A stretch of 64,000 nt of DNA, from the NCBI RefSeq assembly GCF_000023125.1, contig NC_013037.1:2666001-2730000 (forward strand). The letters are read 5' to 3'. The stretch's first letter is position 1. Each line of letters opens with the position of its first letter. This document shows positions 52,729 through 62,140 of this stretch, piece by piece. The translations under genes and the position numbers were made by a program. The DNA comes from Dyadobacter fermentans DSM 18053 (lineage in GTDB: Bacteria > Bacteroidota > Bacteroidia > Cytophagales > Spirosomataceae). The notes below the pieces were generated by a model that did no database searches, was not told where the DNA came from, and saw only the letters and a program-made list of their open reading frames with translations.

Positions 52729-55700
52729 TTAGAAAGAAATATTCAGCCCGGCAATGAAGGTTTTGAGCAAAGGCCCATTCTCCCCAGGCCCCCGGCCGCC
52801 GCCGCCGAATTCAGGGTCCCATCCTTTCCATTTCGTGATGGTTGCCAGGTTTTTGGCGCTTACATACACTTGCAGCGAGCCGATTTTCACCGGTTTTAAC
52901 AATTTATCGGGTATGTTGTACGACAATGAAACGTCTTGCAGCCTGGCAAAGCTGCGGCTTTCGTAGAAACCGTATCCGAGCGGGTTTCGGTAGTTGATCC
53001 TCGGCCGTGTGTCGATCGGGTTGCCGGGCGTCCAGTAAGGCACGTCGAGGAAGTTGGCCTGGTCGTAAAAGTTTGTGCCCGGGTTCAGCATATCCATTCT
53101 GCTGTACCCGCCATGGCGGATGTTGAATGCGGCAGACAGGCTCAGGCCTTTGTAGCTCCACACGTTGGTAATGCCCAGATTGTACCGCGGCTGTGCATTG
53201 CTGATCACAGTGCGGTCCTGCGGAGTGATTTTTCCATCGGGCACGCCATCGGGGCCGCTAATGTCCTTGAAGCGGATATCGCCCGGCATAGCTCCCGGAA
53301 TAAGGCTCAGGTCGTCGCCTTCCTGAAAAATTCCATCAAAAACGTAGCTATAATTGCTCATGAGCGGATGTCCGATAAACCAGCCGCTGGCAATGTCGTC
53401 GTCCTCGCGGCCGTCGTTGTTCACGTCGGCGCCGGTCAGTTTCACGACCCTATTCCGGTTGAACGAGAAAGCGAGGCTGGTGTTCCAGGTAAATCCGCCG
53501 CGTTCGATGTTGGTGCTTTTCAGGTCGATTTCCAGACCGTGGTTTCTTGTCTGGCCTACATTCCGCAGAAACTTCTCAAATCCGTTGGTGTTGGGAATGG
53601 CCTGTTCGAGCAACAGGTCATAAGTCCGCGTCCAGTAGTAATTCACCGAAGCGCTGATCCGGCTGTTAAATACCTGCACGTCGGCCCCGATGTTGGTGCT
53701 TTCCGAAGTTTCCCAGCCCAGACTCGGGTTAGCGAGGCTGCTCGGGCTCAATCCGACAGACGTGGCGCTGCCATCGCCAAACACATAGTTTTTCTGTTCC
53801 ACCTGGCTCAGGGAAGCGTATTCTTTCACGCCGCGGTTTCCGTTCCGCCCCCAGGAAGCCCTCAGTTTCAAAAAGTTGATTTCCTTCAAATCGTGCATAA
53901 ATGCTTCCTCGGTCACATTCCAGCTCAGTGCAACGGCCGGAAACACCCCGAATTTCTTGCCTGCCCCGAAGGCCGAAAAACCGTCGCGCCGGATGCTCAC
54001 GGTGGCCAGGTACTTGCCCGCCACCGAGTATCCGAGCCGCGCCATGCTCGAAAGCTGCCGGTTTTTAAGCGCCGACGCATCAATGTTGAACCCCTCCCCG
54101 ATTTCGAGCGCATTGTAGCCCAGTGCATCATTGAAAATGTTCTGGCTCGAAAGCATCGAGGATTCACTTTTCTGCTCATAGGCACCGTACAATAATGTCA
54201 CGTCCAGGCTCTGGCGCGGGGTGATCTGCTGCTTGTAGCTGATGATGTTCTCCACTGTGATATTTTGCCGCTCACCATGGTATTTGGAGCCGGAGCCGAG
54301 CCGGTTCAGCGGTTCGTAGGATGGGTTGAATTTAAATTCTTTCGAATCCGTACGGGTGTACGCCGCATTGAGCTTGTAGGAAAGTCCATTCCAAATGCGT
54401 ACATCGGCGAAACCATTGGCAAACAATGCGTTGGTAATCGATTTCCGCTGGTTCAGGGCATGGCCGATCAACGGGTTGGCAACAAGGCCAATATCCTGCG
54501 GTAACGGTCGGGGCGATTTGCCGTCGTCCAGAAAAAGGCTGGCAAATGGGCTCAGGTAGGTCGTAGCGACGAGGTCCGCACGTACGCCCGAGTCGTCGCG
54601 GGAAGTGAAGCCGGAGTTGACGCCCAGTTTCAGCCAGTCGGTCGCATCTACCGAAAGGTTAAGCCGACTGGAAATCCGGCTGAAATTGTCGCCTTTTACC
54701 GGCGACTTGGCTTTGAGATAGCCGCCGGAAAAGAAATAGCTCGTCCGCTCGGTTTTCCCGGATACGCTTAGCTCGTAATTGGACATCGGAGCCGATTGTC
54801 TGATTTCCTCAAAAGGCTTGATTGACCTTCCTGCGGCGATGTTTTCAAGCTCCACCGGCTGGAATGGCACCGGTCCGCCGTCGGCGATCTCCGCATCTTT
54901 GCGGGCGGCGAGATATTGCTCCGCATTGAGGAGTTTGGGTAAAAAAGCATAATCCGAAGCGCCTACGTAAGTGTTGAATGAAAACACCGGCTTACCGGAC
55001 TTCCCCCGTTTGGTGGTCACTTCGATCACGCCATTGGCGGCCAGGGAGCCGTAAATAGCAGTGGAGCTGGCATCTTTGAGCACGTCGATCGACTCGATAT
55101 CGCTCGGATTAATGTCCGACAGGCTTCCACCGGCGTAGATGATGCCATCCAATACGATGAGCGGGGCGGTGCTTCCGGAAATAGAGTTGATACCGCGGAT
55201 ACGGATTTCCCCCGCCTGGCCCGGACGGCCATTGTCGGTAACCTGCACGCCGGCCGTGGTTCCCCGCAGTATTTGCGAAGCATTGGTATTGGGTTGAAGT
55301 TTCGTCTGCTCCACATTCACACTCGCGATGGCGCCGGTGAGGTCACGTTTTTTGACAGTGCCATAACCCACTACCACCACTTCTTCCAACGCTTTGGTAT
55401 CGGGCTTCAAAACGATGTCCACCTGTGTCCGTGAACCGACTTCCACCTCCTGAGGCAGATAGCCCACAAAGGAAAATACCAGCAAATCAGCCGATTCCGG
55501 CATTTCCATTGCAAATTTCCCGTCCACATCCGTCACGGTTCCCGCCTGCGTCCCTTTCACCACGACGCTCACGCCGGGCAGCCCGGCGCCCGCTTCATCG
55601 GTTACTTTGCCTTCTACCCGGCGCTCCTGCGGGCGCATTTGCTCCGACGCGGGGTGCGCTGCGGGCGCTATGCCACCCGTTTTCTGGTCCGGCTCCGCCC

Positions 55701-56049
55701 GCGACAGGATGATCTGCCTTCCCGCGACAACATAGCGCACCTGCACCGGTTTCAGGATCAGGTCCAGCACCTCGCCCAGGCTTCGGTTTTCAGCATTTAA
55801 CGTCACGCGCTGTTGCACGGGCACCACCTGCGGGCTATACGAAAATTTGATCTCAGCCTGCTTTTCGATCAGATGCAGCACCGATTTAAGACTTTTTTCC
55901 TGAACGGTAATGGATATACTTCGATTGAGCAACTCCTGTCCGGCGGCCGTTCGCGCCCAGGAAAGGTGGATGAATCCAAGCACCAGCAGCAGTGGGCCCA
56001 CGGTGGTCCTCATGCATTTGAATGCATAATGTGCGGCGAGTTTTTTCAT
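52729..56049 (-). CDS. SusC/RagA TonB-dependent transporter with STN domain (cassette 2)
   Basis: 1106 residues. The signal peptide ends near residue 32. The STN domain (about 45-116, LKSVLHLIEKQAEIKFSYSP) would signal to the FecR encoded upstream. The carboxypeptidase-D-like domain is at about 145-215 (VTDEAGAGLPGVSVVVKGTQ), followed by the plug from VVVGYGTVKKRDLTGAIA and a beta-barrel ending IAGLNISF. It imports the compound that cassette 2's two periplasmic pyruvyl-transferase-fold proteins presumably act on. A GC-rich hairpin lies between fecR and this gene. Confidence 0.95.
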   Translation of the reverse strand: MKKLAAHYAFKCMRTTVGPLLLVLGFIHLSWARTAAGQELLNRSISITVQEKSLKSVLHLIEKQAEIKFSYSPQVVPVQQRVTLNAENRSLGEVLDLILKPVQVRYVVAGRQIILSRAEPDQKTGGIAPAAHPASEQMRPQERRVEGKVTDEAGAGLPGVSVVVKGTQAGTVTDVDGKFAMEMPESADLLVFSFVGYLPQEVEVGSRTQVDIVLKPDTKALEEVVVVGYGTVKKRDLTGAIASVNVEQTKLQPNTNASQILRGTTAGVQVTDNGRPGQAGEIRIRGINSISGSTAPLIVLDGIIYAGGSLSDINPSDIESIDVLKDASSTAIYGSLAANGVIEVTTKRGKSGKPVFSFNTYVGASDYAFLPKLLNAEQYLAARKDAEIADGGPVPFQPVELENIAAGRSIKPFEEIRQSAPMSNYELSVSGKTERTSYFFSGGYLKAKSPVKGDNFSRISSRLNLSVDATDWLKLGVNSGFTSRDDSGVRADLVATTYLSPFASLFLDDGKSPRPLPQDIGLVANPLIGHALNQRKSITNALFANGFADVRIWNGLSYKLNAAYTRTDSKEFKFNPSYEPLNRLGSGSKYHGERQNITVENIISYKQQITPRQSLDVTLLYGAYEQKSESSMLSSQNIFNDALGYNALEIGEGFNIDASALKNRQLSSMARLGYSVAGKYLATVSIRRDGFSAFGAGKKFGVFPAVALSWNVTEEAFMHDLKEINFLKLRASWGRNGNRGVKEYASLSQVEQKNYVFGDGSATSVGLSPSSLANPSLGWETSESTNIGADVQVFNSRISASVNYYWTRTYDLLLEQAIPNTNGFEKFLRNVGQTRNHGLEIDLKSTNIERGGFTWNTSLAFSFNRNRVVKLTGADVNNDGREDDDIASGWFIGHPLMSNYSYVFDGIFQEGDDLSLIPGAMPGDIRFKDISGPDGVPDGKITPQDRTVISNAQPRYNLGITNVWSYKGLSLSAAFNIRHGGYSRMDMLNPGTNFYDQANFLDVPYWTPGNPIDTRPRINYRNPLGYGFYESRSFARLQDVSLSYNIPDKLLKPVKIGSLQVYVSAKNLATITKWKGWDPEFGGGGRGPGENGPLLKTFIAGLNISF

Positions 56050-56092
56050 AGTATCCGCTGATTAGGGTTAGATGTAGGCAATAGTTTAGCTT

Positions 56093-56110
56093 TCCCGCCG
56101 TGCGGCGGGA
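56093..56110 (-). other. GC-rich hairpin between fecR and susC (cassette 2)
   Basis: TCCCGCCG/CGGCGGGA, a perfect 8-bp inverted repeat with a 2-nt spacer, in the 82-nt gap before susC on the minus strand. It parallels the hairpin at 35550-35574 in cassette 1 and is followed on the minus strand by AAAG, not a T run. Its role may be transcript attenuation or processing. Confidence 0.55.
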
Positions 56111-56131
56111 TATCAGATCAAGCATCGAGAA

Positions 56132-57250
56132 TTATCGGCATTCGCCTCCATGAATGACTACCTGGCCGTCGAGCTTCTGGTAATCCGCATTGATGGTCGT
56201 GCAAATGACCCGCAGTTTCTCTTCAAATGTTTCGGTTTTGAGCGAGGCGCTGAGCTCGCAATTCTTCAACTGTTCCCGGTTGTACAGAATGGAAATGCCG
56301 TAGGCTTTTTCCAAATCCCCGATCACCCGGGTTACCGGCACGGCGTCGTATTCGAATGAAGGCATCTCATTCTCAACACCGATCACCCGCGGTTCGGAGA
56401 CGATCGACTTGCTGAACTCCTCGGACCGGCGCGAGAAGACAGCTTGCTGGTTGGGGAGCAGCAGTAATCCGCTTGCATCCTGCACATTACCCTTTTCGGG
56501 CACATCATCTTTCGAAACCGACACCTGCCCGGACTTCACATTGACCAGCACCTTGCCCTCTGCATCGAAGGCCCGCACGGTAAATTGCGTGCCCAATACG
56601 CGGGTCACCACCTCGTTGGCATACACCAGAAAAGGCTTGCGGATGTCCCGCGTGACTTCGAAATCCGCTTCGCCGGAAAGGTATACCACCCTGGAAGCGC
56701 CATCCCAGGAAGGATTAAAGCTGATCCGGCTGCCCGGTGCAAGCCGCACCACGGAACTGTCGGATAGTACGATTGTTTCGACGGCGCGGCTCCGGTTGAC
56801 CCGCTCGGTGTATTTGCTTTGCAAACCGGCCATTCGTTCCGCGTAATAGCTTTCGGAATCGTGCCGGCCGTGCCACCAGTAGGCCAGCAAGCCGCTCAGT
56901 ACCAGCACCACCGCCGCGGCCATCCACCGCACGCGGCCAATGCTCCTTACAGGAACCGAATACTGACGGTTGGTTTCGCGGATTCTGGCCAGAAGCGCCT
57001 CGATTGCCTCTTCGGAAATGACTTGCCCCGCGTAGTGGCTCAATCCGAGGCGGATGGATTCCAGCAGGTAAACGGCCCTGTCCCATTCATGGCGATTCGG
57101 CGGGTTACCGGCCAGCCACGTTTCCCACAACAGCGCCGTCTCCGGAGTCGGCTCCAACTGGTGGTTAACGAAATGGTCTGAGAGCAGAAAATCGGCCGTC
57201 GAGTAGTTGTCCAATGCGTGGTCCAAGGTGCTATGCTTTTTCGCGTTCAT
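56132..57250 (-). CDS. FecR-type anti-sigma factor of cassette 2
   Basis: 372 residues. The N-terminal cytoplasmic part (about 1-105) precedes a transmembrane helix (about 109-127, WMAAAVVLVLSGLLAYWW), then the FecR domain (IVLSDSSVVRLAPGSRISFN; EVVTRVLGTQFTVRAF) and a C-terminal STN-like segment (VTRVIGDLEKAYGISILY, LRVICTTINADYQKL). It starts 34 nt after the sigma gene stop and would hold the sigma factor until SusC is loaded. The arrangement is the same as in cassette 1, although the two proteins are clearly different subtypes. Confidence 0.92.
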   Translation of the reverse strand: MNAKKHSTLDHALDNYSTADFLLSDHFVNHQLEPTPETALLWETWLAGNPPNRHEWDRAVYLLESIRLGLSHYAGQVISEEAIEALLARIRETNRQYSVPVRSIGRVRWMAAAVVLVLSGLLAYWWHGRHDSESYYAERMAGLQSKYTERVNRSRAVETIVLSDSSVVRLAPGSRISFNPSWDGASRVVYLSGEADFEVTRDIRKPFLVYANEVVTRVLGTQFTVRAFDAEGKVLVNVKSGQVSVSKDDVPEKGNVQDASGLLLLPNQQAVFSRRSEEFSKSIVSEPRVIGVENEMPSFEYDAVPVTRVIGDLEKAYGISILYNREQLKNCELSASLKTETFEEKLRVICTTINADYQKLDGQVVIHGGECR

Positions 57251-57284
57251 ACATAGATGACGGAAACCGCAAATAGTACTCAGT

Positions 57285-57866
57285 TTAACCCAAAAAAATA
57301 TTAAAAAAGTGAATAACAGTCAGGACGATCCAGCCGCGGAGCTTCTCCACGGCACGGGAAACGAGGTTCTTGGCGGATTGGGTATTCATTTCGAGGATGT
57401 CCCCGATCTGGCTGTAATTCAGGTTTTCCACAAACCGCAGCTTGATTGCCTCCTGCTGGCGCTGCGGAAGTTTGGAAATGAGCGCGGTGAGTTTATCCTG
57501 CCGGGAAGCGGCCATGTCGAGTTCTTCCAGTATCTCGAAATCCTCGGCATCGAACATTTCGAGATCGATTTCCGACAAGGGCGTGAAAGGCCGCTCCTTC
57601 CGTTCCAGCAAATGCAGGATACGCGTTTTTAATGCTTTGAGCAGATAGTATTTGACATGCGCCGGCACAGACAGCCGCTCGCGCTTGATCCACATTTCCG
57701 TAAAAACATCGTGAATGCAGTCCATAACAAATGCCTCCGAAGCAGCCACCAGGCTGGACCCGTAACGGTACATATCCTTGATATAAAGGCGGTAAAGCTT
57801 CGTGTACGCTTCCTCATCCCCTTCCTGAAATGCCTTCCAGAGCTCTTGTTCGGTTAATTCAGGCAA
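57285..57866 (-). CDS. ECF-type sigma factor of SusCD cassette 2
   Basis: 193 residues. Region 2 (about 20-95: YRLYIKDMYRYGSSLVAASE, CIHDVFTEMW, YLLKALKTRILHLL) and region 4 (about 130-185: LPQRQQEAIKLRFVENLNYS, MNTQSAKNLVSRAVEKLR) are complete. It belongs with the FecI-like ECF sigma factors of Bacteroidota and differs from the cassette 1 sigma factor in region 4, so the two probably have different promoters. It begins a minus-strand unit fecI-fecR-susC-susD-two PPT-fold genes. No obvious TAnnTTTG box is seen upstream. Confidence 0.92.
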   Translation of the reverse strand: MPELTEQELWKAFQEGDEEAYTKLYRLYIKDMYRYGSSLVAASEAFVMDCIHDVFTEMWIKRERLSVPAHVKYYLLKALKTRILHLLERKERPFTPLSEIDLEMFDAEDFEILEELDMAASRQDKLTALISKLPQRQQEAIKLRFVENLNYSQIGDILEMNTQSAKNLVSRAVEKLRGWIVLTVIHFFNIFLG

Positions 57867-57985
57867 TGTAGCTGGTCAGATTAGTGAAAAGTTGCGGCCG
57901 GTGCAATGAGCTAACGACCAGCATTAAGAGATGGCTGGCGGGTAGTTTTACTGCTGCCGACGCATTTTCAGCGAAATAGAAACGG

Positions 57986-59017
57986 CTACTTGATCAGCTT
58001 ATTGGACACAACATATTCCGACAGCTTCCGGGCGAATAGCTGGGCGCCCTGCTCGCTCAAATGGCACACGTCGCAAAACATTGTCGAATCTTTGGGAAGC
58101 ACCGCCGACATGTCAAAGAAATAGGTATGGTATGTGTGATGTGCCTTTTCCAGTATTTCGTTGTGCACGCGAATGCCCTTCTGCACATTCTCGGGTTTGC
58201 CCCAGGTCGTAACGGGCGACACCACGAAGCAGGGCGTGAAGTATTTCTTATCCGTTTCCTCACCCGTCAGTTTCACTCCCTCAGGGAAAAAGTTGGCATA
58301 TTTTACCAGGATAAGCGGCTCCTTCCGTTCGTTGGCGAAGCTGGCAATGGCGCCGATGTTGTTTTCGTACGATTTGGCCGTTTTGATGTCGCTTCCGTAA
58401 GAAGCCAGTTCCGGATCAACCACGTCGTTGCTGATGTATTTCCGGTGCGATAATTTGTCTTTGATCCCCTTCACCACCCTGTGCACCACGTAGGGCGTAA
58501 CGGTGAAATTCATTTCGGGATGTGCGCGTAATAAATTGACTTCATCGTACCATTTAATGTGGCTGTAATCCTCATGGAACAGCTCGGCGGAGATATTATT
58601 GGCCCTGTTTTCATTAATGGCCTCGTAATAAATAACCAGGTCGAAATGATGGTCGTCCATCAGCTTGTACTTGATCACATTATCGAGCGAGTTATGCCCG
58701 GGCATGGCTACATTGAAAAAATTAAACTTTTCAATGCCCGGATAAGCTTTCTGAAATAGCGTATCGAGGCGCTTTTCCATGCGTGACCAGTCGGTATTAA
58801 CGACCGACCCGCCAAGTATCAATATATTTCGCGCCTCCTTATCGTCCGGCGGGGGCGCCATTTGATCAATAAACGTGTAATATTTCTTTTGCAAATAGTT
58901 GCCGGGAAGCCAAAACGGGTAACCAAAAAAGAATAAGGCTGACCTGAATGCGAGTTCAGTAAATAGCAGAAGCAGGCCAATTGCCGTCACCGAAAGCAAA
59001 ATTCTTCTGGAAATCAT
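57986..59017 (-). CDS. SGNH/GDSL-hydrolase-like membrane-anchored protein
   Basis: 343 residues with one N-terminal membrane helix (LLSVTAIGLLLLFTELAF). The body shows an SGNH-like motif order: ILILGGSVVN (block I, Ser in GGS), AMPGHNSLDN (block II Gly-His-Asn), YYEAINENRANN (block III Asn) and DVCHLSEQGAQLF (block V Asp-x-x-His), so Ser, Asp and His of the triad are in the expected order. Such proteins often deacetylate polysaccharides or lipids. It is not obviously part of cassette 2. The start at 59017 is supported by the membrane anchor. Confidence 0.72.
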   Translation of the reverse strand: MISRRILLSVTAIGLLLLFTELAFRSALFFFGYPFWLPGNYLQKKYYTFIDQMAPPPDDKEARNILILGGSVVNTDWSRMEKRLDTLFQKAYPGIEKFNFFNVAMPGHNSLDNVIKYKLMDDHHFDLVIYYEAINENRANNISAELFHEDYSHIKWYDEVNLLRAHPEMNFTVTPYVVHRVVKGIKDKLSHRKYISNDVVDPELASYGSDIKTAKSYENNIGAIASFANERKEPLILVKYANFFPEGVKLTGEETDKKYFTPCFVVSPVTTWGKPENVQKGIRVHNEILEKAHHTYHTYFFDMSAVLPKDSTMFCDVCHLSEQGAQLFARKLSEYVVSNKLIK

Positions 59018-59066
59018 TGTGCGTTTGTAGAGAGTAAAATAATATCGAGGATGGTGGCGCCTGGTC

Positions 59067-59462
59067 CTATTTGACGACTTCGCTCACCAGAATGACCGGA
59101 GTAACGTCCGTGTAGTTCTTAAAATCGGCACGAAATGCGTCACGCTGCGGAGCAACAGCCGCCTGGTATTCGCTCAGGCTTTTTACGTAAAAGGTTCCTA
59201 TTGCCAGATAAGGTAACGGTTGATTGGGAATACCGCTCGAAAGCCCCTTTTCAATGGTATATTTCACCAGGTTCGCCCCTAAGAAACTGGCTACCATGGG
59301 CATGTGTTTTGTTTCGTAATATTCCATATTGAAGGTTTTACCCTCGGAATACGGATACATAATGGAAATCTTGATCAGCCCTTTTTCCGGAGACTTTTCC
59401 TGACCCAATGCAACAAAACAGGTCGCTACAAACAAAATAGATAAAATAAGCTTCAATTTCAT
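59067..59462 (-). CDS. Secreted EthD-domain protein
   Basis: 131 residues with a signal peptide (LILSILFVATCFVALGQEKS). The mature part is a single EthD/dimeric alpha-beta barrel unit: IKISIMYPYSEGKTFNMEYY, the conserved ETKHMPMV histidine motif and the ATV-like end DVTPVILVSEVVK. EthD proteins are usually cytosolic, whereas this one has a clear export signal, so a periplasmic role is expected. No catalytic residue can be assigned. Confidence 0.75.
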   Translation of the reverse strand: MKLKLILSILFVATCFVALGQEKSPEKGLIKISIMYPYSEGKTFNMEYYETKHMPMVASFLGANLVKYTIEKGLSSGIPNQPLPYLAIGTFYVKSLSEYQAAVAPQRDAFRADFKNYTDVTPVILVSEVVK

Positions 59463-59577
59463 GGCTAATTAACTTAAAGTTACAAACATTTAATTGCTTG
59501 TAATATATGCAATAAATTACTTTCTCTGCTTGCGGCACAGTTGATGAAAATCGCCGCGCAATCAGGTAATCATTTTC

Positions 59578-59607
59578 AAACCGCTATCTACTCAACGTAA
59601 GCGGTTT
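59578..59607. other. Hairpin overlapping the stop codon of the DUF6624-like gene
   Basis: AAACCGCT/AGCGGTTT with a 14-nt loop containing the stop codon of the 59592-60623 gene, followed by a T run on the plus strand. It would serve a plus-strand transcript, but no plus-strand gene ends here. On the minus strand the right flank is not T-rich. Confidence 0.4.
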
Positions 59608-60623
59608 TTTTTACCATTTTGCTTTTGAAAACAATCATACTTTTCCAGCGCCTCTTCGCCCAGCAGTTGTTTCAAATCCTGCCGGTAAGTTTCCGGTTTC
59701 CAAACAATTTTCCAATGCGCCGCATATTCTTTTAAAGGCTCCAAACCCGCTTCCTTCCTTCGTTGGTCAACCTGAATGGGATCGGACACCGGCAACACGT
59801 AATAGCGGTTTGTTTTTTCATCCAATCCGATCTGACTTCCGTAAATCTGGCAGCGGCCCTGCCCCAATGCAACCCGGTCTTCGAGCAGAGCCAGCGAACT
59901 GTTTTGCGCTGCGCCGCGCTTTACGGCATCCCGCATGACAGGCAGGTATTTTAATTGCGTTGGAATATCCGAATGTTGCAGGACCAGAAACAGCGTGTTG
60001 CCGTGCGTTGCAATTACCTCCGGCCCGGGCCAGCCGTGCGTATCGAGTATGTTCGTCACAATGCCGATGTTAATGCTGTCGGCTTTGATGATTCTCGTGT
60101 TGATATCGTGCACCTCGGGAGAATCCATGCCATATTTATTAATGGTATCGTAAACGGTCAAACGGTATTTCTGATCGCTTGCAAACACCGAATCCAGCAC
60201 GGCAATCAGCCGGCGATCGTATTTTGCTTCCTTTAAATCCTTGTTACCTTTAATCAGCCCGATGGCTTTTTCCCACCTCGGATCAGCCCTCAGGTTATGG
60301 AGCGTCGAATCCGCCAGGACTTTGTCCAATTCATCATACTGCACCCGCTCTATAATCCTGAAAAGATGGTAAAACGCACTGTCCGCCTCATGTACCATCG
60401 CCCATGCCGACACGGCCGTGTAACGATGGTGCAGATACCCCACACCGCCATTTCCAGCAAATGCACGATTGAACAGCTCACCTGATTCCCGGTATTGCTT
60501 TGCCTGGAAGAGCGAATCCGCACGCCCGACGCGCGCTGCATAATCCGCACCGAATTGCTGACCGGAACATTCGCCGGTCAATGCTAAAAACAATGCAAAA
60601 ATCACCAGGGCAATTTTGTTCAT
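59592..60623 (-). CDS. Secreted DUF6624-like protein
   Basis: 343 residues with a signal peptide (VIFALFLALTGECSGQ). The N-terminal about 130 residues include helical TPR-like pairs (ADSLFQAKQYRESGELFNRA), while the C-terminal about 200 residues carry the DUF6624 pattern TVYDTINKYGMDSPEVHDIN, ILDTHGWPGPEVIATHGN, FLVLQHSD and a conserved GQGRCQIYGSQIGLDE. Function is unknown; family members occur mostly in Bacteroidota. It is followed at 60632 (8 nt away) by the SBBP propeller gene's stop on the same strand, so the propeller gene is transcribed first and the two may form an operon. Confidence 0.75.
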   Translation of the reverse strand: MNKIALVIFALFLALTGECSGQQFGADYAARVGRADSLFQAKQYRESGELFNRAFAGNGGVGYLHHRYTAVSAWAMVHEADSAFYHLFRIIERVQYDELDKVLADSTLHNLRADPRWEKAIGLIKGNKDLKEAKYDRRLIAVLDSVFASDQKYRLTVYDTINKYGMDSPEVHDINTRIIKADSINIGIVTNILDTHGWPGPEVIATHGNTLFLVLQHSDIPTQLKYLPVMRDAVKRGAAQNSSLALLEDRVALGQGRCQIYGSQIGLDEKTNRYYVLPVSDPIQVDQRRKEAGLEPLKEYAAHWKIVWKPETYRQDLKQLLGEEALEKYDCFQKQNGKKNRLR

Positions 60624-60631
60624 TGCATTTG

Positions 60632-61912
60632 TTAAAAATCGCCGCCGATCGCAAACATATTCACCCAGCCGGCGTCGTTCCGGGCCATTCCTCCATAAGT
60701 AAGCGTGCCTTTATAGTAGCCGGAAATGAAAAGCTTTCCGTTTGGGTTGACTGCGATTCCTGTCCCGATGATCGATTCGGAACTGCGTGGCAGCTGCGCC
60801 TGCTGGATGATGCCGTCGGAATTGTATTTGAGGATCGCCGATCCCAACTTCACCACATACGCATTGCCGGATTTGTCGACGTCCACCGCCGTGCCGCTCC
60901 CATCGAATTTGAGGATTTGCTCCCAAAGCATGTTGCCGGCGGCATCGAGTTTCACCAGGCTTCCGCCGGGCGCGCCGTTCTTCAAAGCGAATATATTGCC
61001 TGAACCGTCCACCGCCACGTCAAAACCTCCGGACGACACATCGCCTCCGAATGCTTTCATCCACACGAACTCGCCCTGAGAGTTGTATTTGGCCAAAAAC
61101 ACATCGCCCTCACCCGGCAAGGTGCCCTTCGAAGTAACGCTGGTGTTGCCGAAAGTGGTGGTGCCCATAAAGAAGCCTGTCACGTAAACCTCCCCCGTCC
61201 GCTTGTCGGTAGTGATGCCATACCCCGTATCGCGGCTGGCCCCACCGCCCGACTGGACCCATTCAAAGGCGCCGTCGGTGCTGTATTTGACGATAAATGC
61301 ATCGAATTCTCCGGCCGACTGCTTGCTGGTATTGCCGAAAACGCCCGTGCCCTGGTACTCTCCCGTTGCATAGGCATTGCCGTTCATGTCCACGGCAATG
61401 GCCTGCCCGCGCTCTCCGCCGTCGCTCCCGTAGGCGCGTATCCACTGGAACTCGCCTTGGGTGTTGTACTTGACGATAAATGCGTCGGCGTCGCCATGGG
61501 AAGTGATCGCGATGTCGCCGGAGGTCAGAGTCCCGTAAAAATCGCCCGTTACGTACACATTCCCGCTGCCGTCCACTGCAATGCCGCGGCCCTCGTCAGA
61601 TTTCGGCCCGCCCAGCGTCCGCGACCATTCCAGCTCGCCGTTCGGTTTGTATTTGGCAATGAACACATCGTTGCCTCCCACCGCCGTGCCAAATTCCGTG
61701 GTGCCGTAAAATGACCCCGACACATACACATTGTCGGCATTGTCCATCGCTACGTCCAGCCCGAGGGAGTTCGGTGCGGAAATCATGGCGGGTAGCGGAT
61801 TCAACGCCGGTTTATCGGCATTATGAGCAGGCTCGGGCACGATCTCGCCGGTTTCGGATTTTTTACATTGCCAAAGAACCAGGCACAAAATGGCAGCGTA
61901 CAGGAATTTCAT
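60632..61912 (-). CDS. SBBP-type beta-propeller lipoprotein
   Basis: 426 residues from ATG 61912 (an ATG four codons upstream is also open). The N-terminus CLVLWQCKK has Gln at -1, so lipidation is uncertain. The mature part consists of about seven repeats with the pattern NVYVTGDFYGTLTSGDIAIT and VDGSGNVYVTG followed by ADAFIVKYNTQGEFQWIRAY, typical of SBBP or FG-GAP-like propellers. Most surface-exposed versions are of unknown function. It appears to be the first gene of a short operon with the DUF6624-like gene downstream. Confidence 0.82.
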   Translation of the reverse strand: MKFLYAAILCLVLWQCKKSETGEIVPEPAHNADKPALNPLPAMISAPNSLGLDVAMDNADNVYVSGSFYGTTEFGTAVGGNDVFIAKYKPNGELEWSRTLGGPKSDEGRGIAVDGSGNVYVTGDFYGTLTSGDIAITSHGDADAFIVKYNTQGEFQWIRAYGSDGGERGQAIAVDMNGNAYATGEYQGTGVFGNTSKQSAGEFDAFIVKYSTDGAFEWVQSGGGASRDTGYGITTDKRTGEVYVTGFFMGTTTFGNTSVTSKGTLPGEGDVFLAKYNSQGEFVWMKAFGGDVSSGGFDVAVDGSGNIFALKNGAPGGSLVKLDAAGNMLWEQILKFDGSGTAVDVDKSGNAYVVKLGSAILKYNSDGIIQQAQLPRSSESIIGTGIAVNPNGKLFISGYYKGTLTYGGMARNDAGWVNMFAIGGDF

Positions 61913-62087
61913 GATCACACGCATCGAAGTTTAAAAACCGGCGGGAGCTTCATAAAATCAGCTCCGTCGGTAGCAGTTATACTTGCACAGACAAAGAACC
62001 GAGGCAGCAATGTTGCATCCGGCCCTCATTTTTATCAACAACGTGTTACAAAATGCATTACCGGGAACTGTCTCAACAAGCAAAAGC

Positions 62088-62123
62088 AAGCCGCTGCCCC
62101 GGTTTTCACCCGAACAGCGGCTT
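62088..62123 (-). terminator. Terminator of SusCD cassette 3
   Basis: Perfect 9-bp stem AAGCCGCTG/CAGCGGCTT with an 18-nt loop, followed by GCTTTTGC on the minus strand, 18 nt after the SusD stop at 62141. Confidence 0.75.
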
Positions 62124-62140
62124 GAAATTTTCGATTGAAA

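Noticed and set aside
52936..54195. 419-codon open frame on the plus strand
   Set aside because: Antisense to SusC of cassette 2; no family motif, composition biased. A by-product of the third-codon GC pattern.
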